Origin: an uncultured Oscillibacter sp.
Lineage (GTDB): Bacteria; Bacillota; Clostridia; Oscillospirales; Oscillospiraceae
Direction: 5' to 3'
DNA length: 55,088 bases
NCBI GenBank assembly: GCA_947577075.1
Contig: CANPTW010000016.1
Span: 1-55,088 of the forward strand
In this document: positions 40,838 through 47,974 of the stretch, in pieces
Layout of the letters: every line of letters begins with the position of its first letter
Numbering within the stretch: the first letter of the stretch is position 1
Made by a program: the position numbers and the translations under genes
Notes under the pieces: generated by a model
The model's input: only the letters and a program-made list of their open reading frames with translations
What the model was told of the DNA's origin: nothing
The model's database searches: none

Positions 40838-41283
40838 TCTCCCCCCTGCTGACTGATTAGCGCTGCTTGCAGTCCTCTCACCTGTGCCCGCTTCTTTTGC
40901 ATTTCATCCTCACTAAAGGCGGCGGGCTGATTCTTTCCCCAATTCTTTCCGACTTCTACCATCTGCCGCATATACAGCTCTGCAAGTAATTCCTCTTGTT
41001 CTTGGCTGATTTTTCTTCCCTCCGCCCTTTGAGGCTGTAATTCACTGTGGGGCTGTTTGGGGTATTCGTAAGTATTTCGCCTATTTTTCCCCGATAGAAC
41101 AGCAGAGGCGATAGAGGTCAAAGCGTCCTGGGTATAAATACCTTGTAACCATGCCTCCCGGTTTGTCCGGCGCTGGTAGCCGTCGGCATAGGCTTGGACC
41201 TCCGTCGGCGTCATTTGCAGAAAGTCAGAATAGGGTATACCGACCTCGGCGGCAACCGTCAGCCATGTTAGGCGGAGATTTTC
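40834..41283 (-). CDS. Tail-assembly chaperone C-terminal extension (T frame of G/GT)
   Basis: The frame is open upstream of its first ATG (41214) and runs back into the end of the G gene, reading NLRLTWLTVAAEVGIPYSDF before MTPTEVQAYADGYQRRTNRE. That is the layout of lambda-type gpT, made only as a G-T fusion by a -1 ribosomal frameshift. A shift at the slippery GGAAAAG (41289-41283) joins the frames exactly and gives a 244-residue fusion. If translated alone, the 126-residue form from 41214 would be made. Confidence 0.75.
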   Translation of the reverse strand, partial: ENLRLTWLTVAAEVGIPYSDFLQMTPTEVQAYADGYQRRTNREAWLQGIYTQDALTSIASAVLSGKNRRNTYEYPKQPHSELQPQRAEGRKISQEQEELLAELYMRQMVEVGKNWGKNQPAAFSEDEMQKKRAQVRGLQAALISQQGGE

Positions 41284-41567
41284 TTTTCCTCCTTCGTCTG
41301 ATTCTCCATTTTGAAAAAACCGGAGTTGTCCACCGCTTGGGACAGTTCGTCACTAATAGCGTCGATTGTTCCGCCGGACTGAATATGTTGCTCAATGGCG
41401 GCTTTCCCGGCTTCCAGATCGCCGTCAATGGCAAGAGCTACGAACGCGGCAAGGAATCCAAGAGGGCGCTTTGCCATATCGCTGATTACCAAGCCCCAAT
41501 CCTCCAGGCGGCATAAATTTGCAAAGGTCAGGGCGGGAGTGGTGTACTCGACATTGTTGATTTTCAT
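41268..41567 (-). CDS. Tail-assembly chaperone (gpG-like)
   Basis: The 99-residue protein (MKINNVEYTTPALTFANLCR start) has the short, all-helical form of gpG-type chaperones that hold the tape measure during tail assembly. It ends TKEEKKISA over A-rich codons that include the likely frameshift site. Four genes before the tape measure on the same strand is the usual position. Confidence 0.75.
   Translation of the reverse strand: MKINNVEYTTPALTFANLCRLEDWGLVISDMAKRPLGFLAAFVALAIDGDLEAGKAAIEQHIQSGGTIDAISDELSQAVDNSGFFKMENQTKEEKKISA
41283..41289 (-). promoter_or_regulatory. Candidate -1 frameshift site GGAAAAG
   Basis: In the G frame the codons are GAA-AAG-AAA. A -1 slip on AAG re-pairs perfectly as AAA and enters the T frame. 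G continues only five codons further before TAA. An A-rich stretch of this type near the end of gpG is the expected place. Confidence 0.6.
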
Positions 41568-41572
41568 GGTAA

Positions 41573-41845
41573 TTATTCCCTTTCCGCTTCCTCTTCATGA
41601 AGCTGTCTCATAATATTTGCGCTGTATCCAAGTGCAATGGGTTCCGGGAAATAGGGTTTAGGCGGCTGGTAGTATGCGAGGGTTCCCCGCGCCTCCGCCG
41701 CTTCCGTGATAGCCTCTACCAAGTCCGGGAATCGCTCTTTGAAGCTCGAACCTTTGAGTTTGCCCCGGATATCATAAATCCCAGTATCTCGAAGCGTTCT
41801 CTTTAGGTCCTGCTGAAATTGTCTCACCTGTTCTGTATTCATCAT
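41573..41845 (-). CDS. Hypothetical phage-element protein
   Basis: The 90-residue protein (MMNTEQVRQFQQDLKRTLRD start) lies directly before the chaperone gene with a good AAGGAGG site. No domain is recognised. From its place it may be a tail or head-tail accessory protein. Confidence 0.7.
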   Translation of the reverse strand: MMNTEQVRQFQQDLKRTLRDTGIYDIRGKLKGSSFKERFPDLVEAITEAAEARGTLAYYQPPKPYFPEPIALGYSANIMRQLHEEEAERE

Positions 41846-41967
41846 TTGTCCTCCTTGTTGTAGTGCCCCCCTGGGGGAATATACTCTATGGGAGGCGGTT
41901 GCCCCGATGCCCGCCAGTAACCGCTCGTTTGCAAAAGGATTTTACTTTCACCCGGCGAAACACGCAT
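41842..41967 (-). CDS. Possible small phage protein (41 residues)
   Basis: MRVSPGESKILLQTSGYWRA, then a Pro-rich tail ending GGHYNKEDK. It overlaps both neighbours by a few bases (ATGA with the next gene), has a modest GGGAG site, and is the only reading that fills the gap. Weakly supported. Confidence 0.4.
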   Translation of the reverse strand: MRVSPGESKILLQTSGYWRASGQPPPIEYIPPGGHYNKEDK

Positions 41968-42178
41968 AGATGTCGGGATGCTCCCGCCGCAGTTGCTCAC
42001 GCTGAAAATATTCAAGCTCGTTAAATTCCTTCTTTGTAGTCGGAACACAATATGGACGCTTTGGGGCGGCGGCGGTTATATTGCTCTGTACGTGATTCCA
42101 TCCGCACATTACCCGCCCTTCTTCACTGCCGTTCGGCGGCGGTGTGGGCCGTGGGCAACTTGATTTAACGAAACTCAT
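41948..42178 (-). CDS. Hypothetical phage-element protein
   Basis: The 76-residue protein ends TKKEFNELEYFQREQLRREH followed by PDIYACFAG. Its ATG overlaps the TerS-like stop (ATGA), so it is translationally coupled. No domain is recognised. Confidence 0.6.
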   Translation of the reverse strand: MSFVKSSCPRPTPPPNGSEEGRVMCGWNHVQSNITAAAPKRPYCVPTTKKEFNELEYFQREQLRREHPDIYACFAG

Positions 42179-42753
42179 TCGTCATCCTCCCATTCTTCAT
42201 CGGGCAAAGCGTCCATAATCCTCTTGCGAAGTTCTTCGGGGTCCACCGTATCGCCAAGTGGGTCTGGGTTCTCCCTTACAGGCTCGATCTCGAAACGGTC
42301 ACGGAATCCAGCGCAATTTTTCAAGACAAAAATTCCCATTGTCGGGTCCGCCGCCCTGCCCAGGCTTGCGTTGACCAAAATATCCGCAAATGAGTCTTTC
42401 AACAGGTTTATGTATTCTGCGCTCTGACTTTTCGGGTGGGTCCGCAAGTATTCGTTCAACCATTGCCTGGAACAGCCAAACCCATAAGCCGACAGTCCCA
42501 ATACATTGGGAATCGTCCCGGCTTCAGCACAAGCGTCAAGGTAGGCTTGCGCCCGTTCCCGTACCACCCGCACGTCGGAAAGGTCCACTTTGTCCTGGTG
42601 CTTTCGCAGGGTTTCGGCCTTGCGGCGGACATCTTCGCCTATCACTTCGGCCTTGTGTTCATCGGAAATCTCTTTGTAAATTTTGCTACGGCCTCTCTGC
42701 GATGATAATTCAGCGGCCATAGCGCTTGCTGGGAGAAGGTCGTTTTTCTTCAA
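42175..42753 (-). CDS. Terminase small subunit-like DNA-packaging protein
   Basis: The 192-residue protein starts with TTG at 42753 (KKNDLLPASAMAAELSSQRG) behind AAAGGAGAC. It has a helix-turn-helix-like segment (LSAYGFGCSRQWLNEYLRTH), then ADILVNASLGRAADP and GIFVLKNCAGFRDRFEIEP, a pattern typical of TerS/packaging proteins in phages and satellites, and an acidic tail. TerS selects the DNA to be packaged and needs a large terminase, which is absent here. It would have to use a helper phage enzyme. Confidence 0.78.
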   Translation of the reverse strand: MKKNDLLPASAMAAELSSQRGRSKIYKEISDEHKAEVIGEDVRRKAETLRKHQDKVDLSDVRVVRERAQAYLDACAEAGTIPNVLGLSAYGFGCSRQWLNEYLRTHPKSQSAEYINLLKDSFADILVNASLGRAADPTMGIFVLKNCAGFRDRFEIEPVRENPDPLGDTVDPEELRKRIMDALPDEEWEDDE

Positions 42754-42788
42754 TTTGTCAAGTCTCCTTTCCACGGATAAAAAGAATT

Positions 42789-43031
42789 TTAGCCCTCGCT
42801 CAAAATCTGCTCTGCCCACGGCTCCCCGCGATGCTCCATCGCATGTTTGCGGCTACACTCAACGCACCGGCAGCCTGTTCCATATAGGTCAAGGTGCCCG
42901 TCTACAATCATTTCGTCAAGGTCTACCTGAATTTCGCTCCCACACTCTATGCAATGAGTGAATACATTTTCATCATCAAGCGTCGTGCAAATAGTGGTAT
43001 TTTCGCCAATTATGGTTTTTGTGTAGAACAT
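42789..43031 (-). CDS. Small Cys-rich phage protein
   Basis: The 80-residue protein opens MFYTKTIIGENTTICTTLDD and has two Cys pairs (CIEC and CRCVEC) that could bind zinc. Proteins of this form are widespread in Clostridia prophages; the role is unknown. It overlaps the noncoding start of the TerS frame but not the TerS gene as called here. Confidence 0.72.
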   Translation of the reverse strand: MFYTKTIIGENTTICTTLDDENVFTHCIECGSEIQVDLDEMIVDGHLDLYGTGCRCVECSRKHAMEHRGEPWAEQILSEG

Positions 43032-43076
43032 TTTTGCTTCTCCTTTTTAATCAAGTTTGGTTGACATAATTCCGGT

Positions 43077-43166
43077 TCAGCGCTGTTTCACGGCCAGCAC
43101 CAGCCCAGCGCCGAGAAAAACGCCGACGCCAAAAATAATTGCTCCCAAAATTACAAATCCTATTAT
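43077..43166 (-). CDS. Possible one-helix membrane peptide with non-standard start
   Basis: A 29-codon frame reading GFVILGAIIFGVGVFLGAGL then VLAVKQR follows the nuclease stop by one base. AAAGGAG lies upstream, but the only available first codons are ATA-ATA. The hydrophobic helix with a basic end is typical of tiny phage membrane proteins. The start codon makes the call weak. Confidence 0.3.
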   Translation of the reverse strand: MIGFVILGAIIFGVGVFLGAGLVLAVKQR

Positions 43167-43167
43167 T

Positions 43168-43509
43168 CTACTCCTTTCCCCTCGTTTCCAGGTAATTTTT
43201 ATATATAGCCATCCAATCCCTCATCCGCATTGTGGTCAGCCATTCCGAACGATTGCGCCGATGGAACAGGACCGGAATCCCATCCCGGAATTTTTCGCTA
43301 TCCCGAACAGCTTGCTCCATTGCCGCCGGGACGTTCAGCCGTTCAACTCGTTTGACCTCTGCATGAATGCCGGGAATCCCGGTCACATCCGGCGTTTCCC
43401 CGAAAGAAACTGGCTCACCAGGCTCCGCCGGTATCCCCTGGGCTTGGAGGAGGCGGCAAAGCTCCAGTTCGCCGCCCCTCCCCTTTCGCTGGGATTTCTT
43501 TCCACTCAC
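43168..43509 (-). CDS. PD-(D/E)XK nuclease, phage Holliday-junction-resolvase-like
   Basis: The 113-residue protein opens with KKSQRKGRGGELELCRLLQA and has the nuclease core PDVTGIPGIHAEVKRVERLN (Asp, Glu and Lys of the PD-ExK motif), then VPAAMEQAVRDS and PVLFHRRNRSEWLTTM. This matches the small putative endonucleases that process branched DNA in phage replication modules. It overlaps the preceding gene by four bases. Confidence 0.82.
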   Translation of the reverse strand: MSGKKSQRKGRGGELELCRLLQAQGIPAEPGEPVSFGETPDVTGIPGIHAEVKRVERLNVPAAMEQAVRDSEKFRDGIPVLFHRRNRSEWLTTMRMRDWMAIYKNYLETRGKE

Positions 43510-43685
43510 GCCAGCGCTCCCGTTTCAAGCCAAGCCGCCAGCCGCCGTGCATCAGCGGCATCTTCCAAGACTTCCGCACCCCGCACGCTCCCGGCAAGAC
43601 CCGCCGCCTCTATTTCCTGCCGTGTGGCTAACTCCTTGAGCTTGTCCGCAATTCGCTCCAAGTTGATGCTGTCAATTTTGTCCAT
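43506..43685 (-). CDS. Small phage-element protein (59 residues)
   Basis: Reads MDKIDSINLERIADKLKELA and a helical remainder. The ATG at 43685 has AAGGAGG; the longer frame to 43745 lacks one. Unknown function. Confidence 0.65.
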   Translation of the reverse strand: MDKIDSINLERIADKLKELATRQEIEAAGLAGSVRGAEVLEDAADARRLAAWLETGALA

Positions 43686-43698
43686 AATGCAATCCTCC

Positions 43699-43872
43699 TT
43701 ACTCGCCCACTTCCTCTTGAAGGCCCCGGACCTCCGCAAGGGCATTCCGAATCTCTGTCAGGCGTTCCAGATACCCCGCCGGGTCTGTAATATTCAAATC
43801 TTGTTCCAGCTCTTTGATTTCCTCCAGGGTATTCTTAATCTCCGTCAGCAAGTCCAAATAATTCTGGTCCAT
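43699..43872 (-). CDS. Small coiled-coil phage-element protein (57 residues)
   Basis: Reads MDQNYLDLLTEIKNTLEEIK and continues as an acidic coiled coil. AAAGGTG precedes the ATG at 43872. Unknown function; may be a dimerising partner of the neighbouring small proteins. Confidence 0.6.
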   Translation of the reverse strand: MDQNYLDLLTEIKNTLEEIKELEQDLNITDPAGYLERLTEIRNALAEVRGLQEEVGE

Positions 43873-43905
43873 AATTTTCACCTTTCTATGCATTTTTTAA
43901 ATTAA

Positions 43906-44044
43906 CGTGGTTTTGCAAAACCCTTGCGCCGCAATGGATTGGCGGTTTTGGGGCGGCTTGGGGCGGCTTTTTTGGCCGCTCTCGCGATTCTATAGAAAAT
44001 TTTTACCGCTGTAAAAACCCGCCACAACCCGCCCCATACCATTT
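43906..44044. other. Repeat-rich spacer after the primase gene, candidate origin
   Basis: GGGGCGGCTT occurs twice in tandem (about 43952-43971), CCCGCC twice near 44024-44040, and TTTTTAC/GTAAAAA forms an inverted repeat at about 44004-44021. Satellites and phages often keep their origin next to the primase gene. No gene is seen. Confidence 0.4.
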
Positions 44045-46240
44045 TTACAAGCCGTTCCTCAGCTTATATCCTAAGAGTAAAGAGGCTTTTTCACCCCCTG
44101 AGCGTGGTCTACGTTTTGTCACAGTCGCAATGTTGGAAAGGGAAGATTTGAAATTTGCGGCGTTCTCTGGAAAGAACCCGTTGCGCTCACACCACCCCTT
44201 ATATCGGGGGTAGACTTCTCCTGTCCGGGTCTCCGCCAGAGGGTCCGGCTCCATCATCTCATCCACGAACCGCCCAATTTTGTCGCTGCTCTTCCGGTAG
44301 TCGGCGGTGGCCTCCACTACTTCTTCCGGCGCGTCAAAGCCAGTCTCTTCAATTAGTTTTAACCCGTCAAGGCACCAATTCAAAATTCCGCTCAAATTCT
44401 CCGGGCGGGCCAGCTCTGCCTTTAGGCCAGTATCCCGCTCCTGTTCGGAGAAATGACGCTCGAAGGGAATGATTTTCACCCGGTCAGAGGAAAACAAGGT
44501 CACGTCAGTGCAGGTGGGGAGATGATTTGTGTTGATAAATAATTTAAATTGCGGGCGATATTCGAAACTATTCTCGTTCAAAAATCGCGCCGTGATCGTA
44601 TCATTTCCGGTCAGCGTTTTCACAAGAGCACTGGACAACACCAGCTTTTTGTCCGGCTCGGAAATATTGACGAACCGCGCCCCGGCCAGCCGTGCGATAT
44701 CCTCGCTGGGCCCGCTGCCATTTGTGGTCTGCTTTTGCGCAATGCTGTCCGGCCTTGCTGTGCGCCCGTAGTCCCCCATCAGGGTCATAAAGGTCTCCAT
44801 CGTGAGGCCCTTCCCGTTTCTGCTCGTCGGCCCGTAGAGAATGAAAAAGCACTCATGTCGTGTGTCTCCGGTCAAACCGTAGCCCAGAGCTTTTTGCAGG
44901 AACAGGGCCTTGCCCTCGCTCCCCTCCATGACCTCTGAAATGTGCCGCTCCCATCGTTCGCACCGGGCGGCGGGGTCATAACTGACGCCAGACAGTTTGG
45001 AAAGCATGTCCTCCGGGGAATGGGCCCCGAAATTGCCAGTCCGTAAGTCCAGTGTCCCATTCAAACAGTTGAACAAAAATAGGTCCTTATCGAAATCCGC
45101 CAGCCTTGCCGGATAAACGCTGGCAGCATCCTTTAACACGGTTTCCCGGTAATTGCGCCGTTGCCAGTGCCGCACGAAGTCCAAGTAGTCGTTTCGCTGG
45201 CGCTCGTCTGGTATGGACAGAGCATAGACGGCCAGCTCGTCCGCCAGCTTCTTGCAGAGCTCCATAGCCCGCAAGTTGCCGGTGTCCGGTTCCCATATTT
45301 TACCGTTGTAAATGAACCACTTTTTGCGTTCGGGAACATAGCGTGCGCGGTCCTTGTACCAGTCCGCAAACAAATAGCCGTTACCAATATCATGCCAGCC
45401 GTAGCGGTCACTTGCTTCCGGGCGGAGGTCTGCCAAGCTCTTTACCTTGGCGGCTGGTTTTGTTTGGGCGGGCGGCGGTTCCCATTCAGTGGTGTCTAAC
45501 TCCAACCGGGCCAAAATCGCGCAAGCAGCGTCAGCGCCCTTTTGTGCAATCAGATCGGAGATGTCCCCGTGTTCTGGGATTTCTGCCCATCCTTTGGAGA
45601 GGTCCAGCAGCTTCACCGATTTCGCTGCACCGTGAAGAGCGGCGGCGGTCTCCTGAGCATAAGCCCGGCCTATGTCGTCGTTGTCTCCCATGACGCACAC
45701 ATTGAGGCCCCGGAGTTGTTCCGTGTACTCCCTACGCCACTTTCCAGGTCCGGCCCCGTCCTCACCACTGACGGCGTTGTACCCGAGGACGTGAAGGTTG
45801 TCGGCGTCCTTTTCGCCCTCAACCACCATCACAACATGACCCGCCAATTCTCCAGCCACATAGAGGCTATGGGGAAGTCCCTGGCGACTGTACAGCCACC
45901 CACCGTTGCCGTCTGGCCTTCGCCAGGAAAAAGTCTTGTCCGACTTGCGGAGTTTTTGCGCTCCTGTCGGATATGTATAGATCGCTACGGTCTCTGGCCG
46001 TTTCTTATAAGGACGTTTCGGGCGGGGCTCCGGGTAGAGGTCTTTAATCTCCAGCCCCATTGCTCCGACGATGTTTGCCACGGAACATCCAGCGTGGCAT
46101 TTCAAGAGGATGCGTCCGTCTTTACCCTGGGACACTGACAGACTTTGGTGGGCGTCATTGTGGGCGGGGCATCGGGCGGCGTATTGCGTTCCACCACCTT
46201 TCACCCCATCCAAGCGGGTAAGTAGTTGTTTCAAGTCCAA
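44045..46240 (-). CDS. Phage primase-helicase (TOPRIM plus D5-type SF3 helicase)
   Basis: The 731-residue protein starts with a CHC2-like zinc finger (CPAHNDAHQSLSVSQ, then CHAGC), a TOPRIM domain (VVEGEKDADNLHVLG, then CVMGDNDDIGRAYA), a D5-type linker, and an SF3 helicase with Walker A GPTSRNGKG, Walker B region FVNISEPDKK and sensor INTNHLPTC. A C-terminal winged helix follows. It would prime and unwind DNA from the element's own origin. This is the standard replication protein of both phages and satellites. Confidence 0.93.
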   Translation of the reverse strand: MDLKQLLTRLDGVKGGGTQYAARCPAHNDAHQSLSVSQGKDGRILLKCHAGCSVANIVGAMGLEIKDLYPEPRPKRPYKKRPETVAIYTYPTGAQKLRKSDKTFSWRRPDGNGGWLYSRQGLPHSLYVAGELAGHVVMVVEGEKDADNLHVLGYNAVSGEDGAGPGKWRREYTEQLRGLNVCVMGDNDDIGRAYAQETAAALHGAAKSVKLLDLSKGWAEIPEHGDISDLIAQKGADAACAILARLELDTTEWEPPPAQTKPAAKVKSLADLRPEASDRYGWHDIGNGYLFADWYKDRARYVPERKKWFIYNGKIWEPDTGNLRAMELCKKLADELAVYALSIPDERQRNDYLDFVRHWQRRNYRETVLKDAASVYPARLADFDKDLFLFNCLNGTLDLRTGNFGAHSPEDMLSKLSGVSYDPAARCERWERHISEVMEGSEGKALFLQKALGYGLTGDTRHECFFILYGPTSRNGKGLTMETFMTLMGDYGRTARPDSIAQKQTTNGSGPSEDIARLAGARFVNISEPDKKLVLSSALVKTLTGNDTITARFLNENSFEYRPQFKLFINTNHLPTCTDVTLFSSDRVKIIPFERHFSEQERDTGLKAELARPENLSGILNWCLDGLKLIEETGFDAPEEVVEATADYRKSSDKIGRFVDEMMEPDPLAETRTGEVYPRYKGWCERNGFFPENAANFKSSLSNIATVTKRRPRSGGEKASLLLGYKLRNGL

Positions 46241-46627
46241 TCAATATCTGCCCCCCTCGATTGCCGCCGCTGTTCTGGCGATCTCCGCTGCGCGATGAAG
46301 CATCGAATTTACGAAACGTTCTCGCTCCCCATCGTCAGCCGCCATATAATATCCGCTTAAATTATTCGAACAAATTGCTAACCCTTGCCGCCGCTCCAGT
46401 TCAATTTCTTTGCGAAGCTGCCTATCGTTTAGCCCTGTGATCTTCCGCAAGTGAGCCCGTGGAACGGCATTCTGTTCACCGCTGGGCAGTAAATCAGCAA
46501 TTGCCATTTGACGGCCCGCGCCGCCTGTGGTATCATGAAAAATGGAAGTGGTGGACCTGCCAAGCCCCGCCTCCTCTGCCGTCCTGGTGTCGCTAGCACC
46601 GGGGCGGCTTCCTCGTTTTTTGTTCAC
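46241..46627 (-). CDS. Putative winged-helix phage replication/regulatory protein
   Basis: The 128-residue protein starts with GTG at 46627, which overlaps the previous stop (GTGA) and has AAAGGAGG upstream. The middle (NAVPRAHLRKITGLNDRQLR, then RRQGLAICSNNLSGYYMA) resembles a winged-helix domain found in small phage DNA-binding proteins. Role unproven. Confidence 0.68.
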   Translation of the reverse strand: MNKKRGSRPGASDTRTAEEAGLGRSTTSIFHDTTGGAGRQMAIADLLPSGEQNAVPRAHLRKITGLNDRQLRKEIELERRQGLAICSNNLSGYYMAADDGERERFVNSMLHRAAEIARTAAAIEGGRY

Positions 46628-46821
46628 ACCGCTTCCTCCTTTCTGACCTGGGCCTCCACCCATCGCTCCAAAGCAGAAACAGGTATTAAAGTCCGTGCGC
46701 CCAGTTTAAAGCGTGGGAAACTAGGGTCCTCCTGCATCAGTTTGTAAAGCGTGGGCCTGCTGATATCCAGCACCTTTGCACATCGGGTAGTGCCGTAGGC
46801 CAATGATTTCAGCTCATCCAC
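46624..46821 (-). CDS. Excisionase-like helix-turn-helix protein
   Basis: The 65-residue protein reads GTTRCAKVLDISRPTLYKLM, then FPRFKLGARTLIPVSALERW, the MerR-type/HTH_17 fold of AlpA and excisionases. It likely controls integrase directionality or early transcription. Confidence 0.8.
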   Translation of the reverse strand: MDELKSLAYGTTRCAKVLDISRPTLYKLMQEDPSFPRFKLGARTLIPVSALERWVEAQVRKEEAV

Positions 46822-46823
46822 CG

Positions 46824-47003
46824 TCAGCCCGCCCCCTCTGACAACTCCCTGATAATCGAGAAAATTTGCTCCTTTTCCTCCGACGGAAGCTCCCGGCGAA
46901 GTTTGCGGCTAAGGGAACAGTCCGCAATCCCTAGAGCCTCTGCAATTTGCCAGAGCCGCACGCCAGCTCCGGCGGCGGTTCTCCGAACATCCTGATTGGT
47001 CAT
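46824..47003 (-). CDS. Cro-like helix-turn-helix protein
   Basis: The 59-residue protein starts MTNQDVRRTAAGAGVRLWQI with an HTH (IAEALGIADCSLSRKLRREL). GGAGG precedes the ATG at 47003; the ATG six codons upstream overlaps that site. It is the first early gene, divergent from the repressor, the usual cro position. Confidence 0.75.
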   Translation of the reverse strand: MTNQDVRRTAAGAGVRLWQIAEALGIADCSLSRKLRRELPSEEKEQIFSIIRELSEGAG

Positions 47004-47030
47004 TTGGTGTACCTCCTTCAAAATTTGTTG

Positions 47031-47182
47031 TTGACAGCTCTGACTATAAGCTGTACAATATGATTGGGATACAACAAGAGCGGCGTTGGTAGGATTAAGC
47101 GGGCAAAACCTAGCCCGCAGAAATTCAGCCCGAACGCTCCTTATGTAATCCTTAGATTTATTATAGCATACAACAAGGGCGG
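47031..47182. promoter_or_regulatory. Lysogeny switch region: repressor promoter and paired operators
   Basis: TTGACA (47031-47036) and TACAAT (47054-47059), 17 bp apart, drive the repressor. ATACAACAAGAGCGG (47069-47083) recurs as ATACAACAAGGGCGG (47168-47182), 99 bp apart. GCGGGC/GCCCGC forms a hairpin near 47099-47118. The repeats are candidate repressor or Cro sites. Confidence 0.55.
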
Positions 47183-47254
47183 ACGCAATAGGTCGAACAA
47201 AAGTTTCAACAACAGTTTACACCGCAAGAGCGTTTTTATAAGGAGTGTATATAT

Positions 47255-47944
47255 ATGGAGCGGAAGAATGAGCGCCTTCCCATATTTACAGAGCGATTCA
47301 GAGAGTTACAAGGGGACAGGTCTAACACGGAATTTGCGGATTTTTTGGGAATATCTAGACAGACGGTCGGATTTTATTACAATGGTGACCGTGTGCCTGA
47401 TGCCATCACGCTAACGAAAATTTCACAAAAATGCGGAGTGTCGGCGGATTGGCTTTTAGGTTTGTCCGAATATAAAGATTCAGAAAATGAGAGAGTTTGC
47501 GCAAAAGATTTGGGGCTGTCTGAAAAATCGATAGAAGTTTTGAAATGCCTGTTGGAATATAAAATGAGCGGACTAATCTATGTACTAAACTATCTGATAG
47601 AGCAAGAGGCTTATATAATCCCAGCAAAAGATGGTTCGAATACCGCATGTTATCAACTAAGCCCGATTATTCAGGGAATATATGATTTTTTAACAGTTGT
47701 TGGTACTGCTGGAAGTGAAACATTGCGTGTGGGAGATAATGATATTTTAAATGCAACAAAGGACTTGCAATGGATCGAAAGTGATGCAAGTGTTACTGTA
47801 GAGAGAGGCGGGCCATATGATAATCATGGTATGGTTCTATATATCTCAAAAGAGGAAGTCATAGAACATGTATTGTTGTCTCGAATTGAAAAGAATCTAA
47901 AAGAATTAAAAAAGGCTTTCTATAAAAACCGCCCCCGGCGCTGA
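47255..47944 (+). CDS. XRE-family phage repressor
   Basis: The 229-residue protein has an N-terminal XRE helix-turn-helix (TEFADFLGISRQTVGFYYNG, then ITLTKISQKCGVSADWLLGL). The C-terminal part is helical and lacks an evident S24 Ser/Lys protease motif, so derepression may depend on another protein, as in satellites. It is AT-rich. It is divergent from the cro-like gene and precedes the integrase. Confidence 0.85.
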   Translation: MERKNERLPIFTERFRELQGDRSNTEFADFLGISRQTVGFYYNGDRVPDAITLTKISQKCGVSADWLLGLSEYKDSENERVCAKDLGLSEKSIEVLKCLLEYKMSGLIYVLNYLIEQEAYIIPAKDGSNTACYQLSPIIQGIYDFLTVVGTAGSETLRVGDNDILNATKDLQWIESDASVTVERGGPYDNHGMVLYISKEEVIEHVLLSRIEKNLKELKKAFYKNRPRR

Positions 47945-47974
47945 CACACCGAGGGCGGCTAGGAGGAAATTGCA

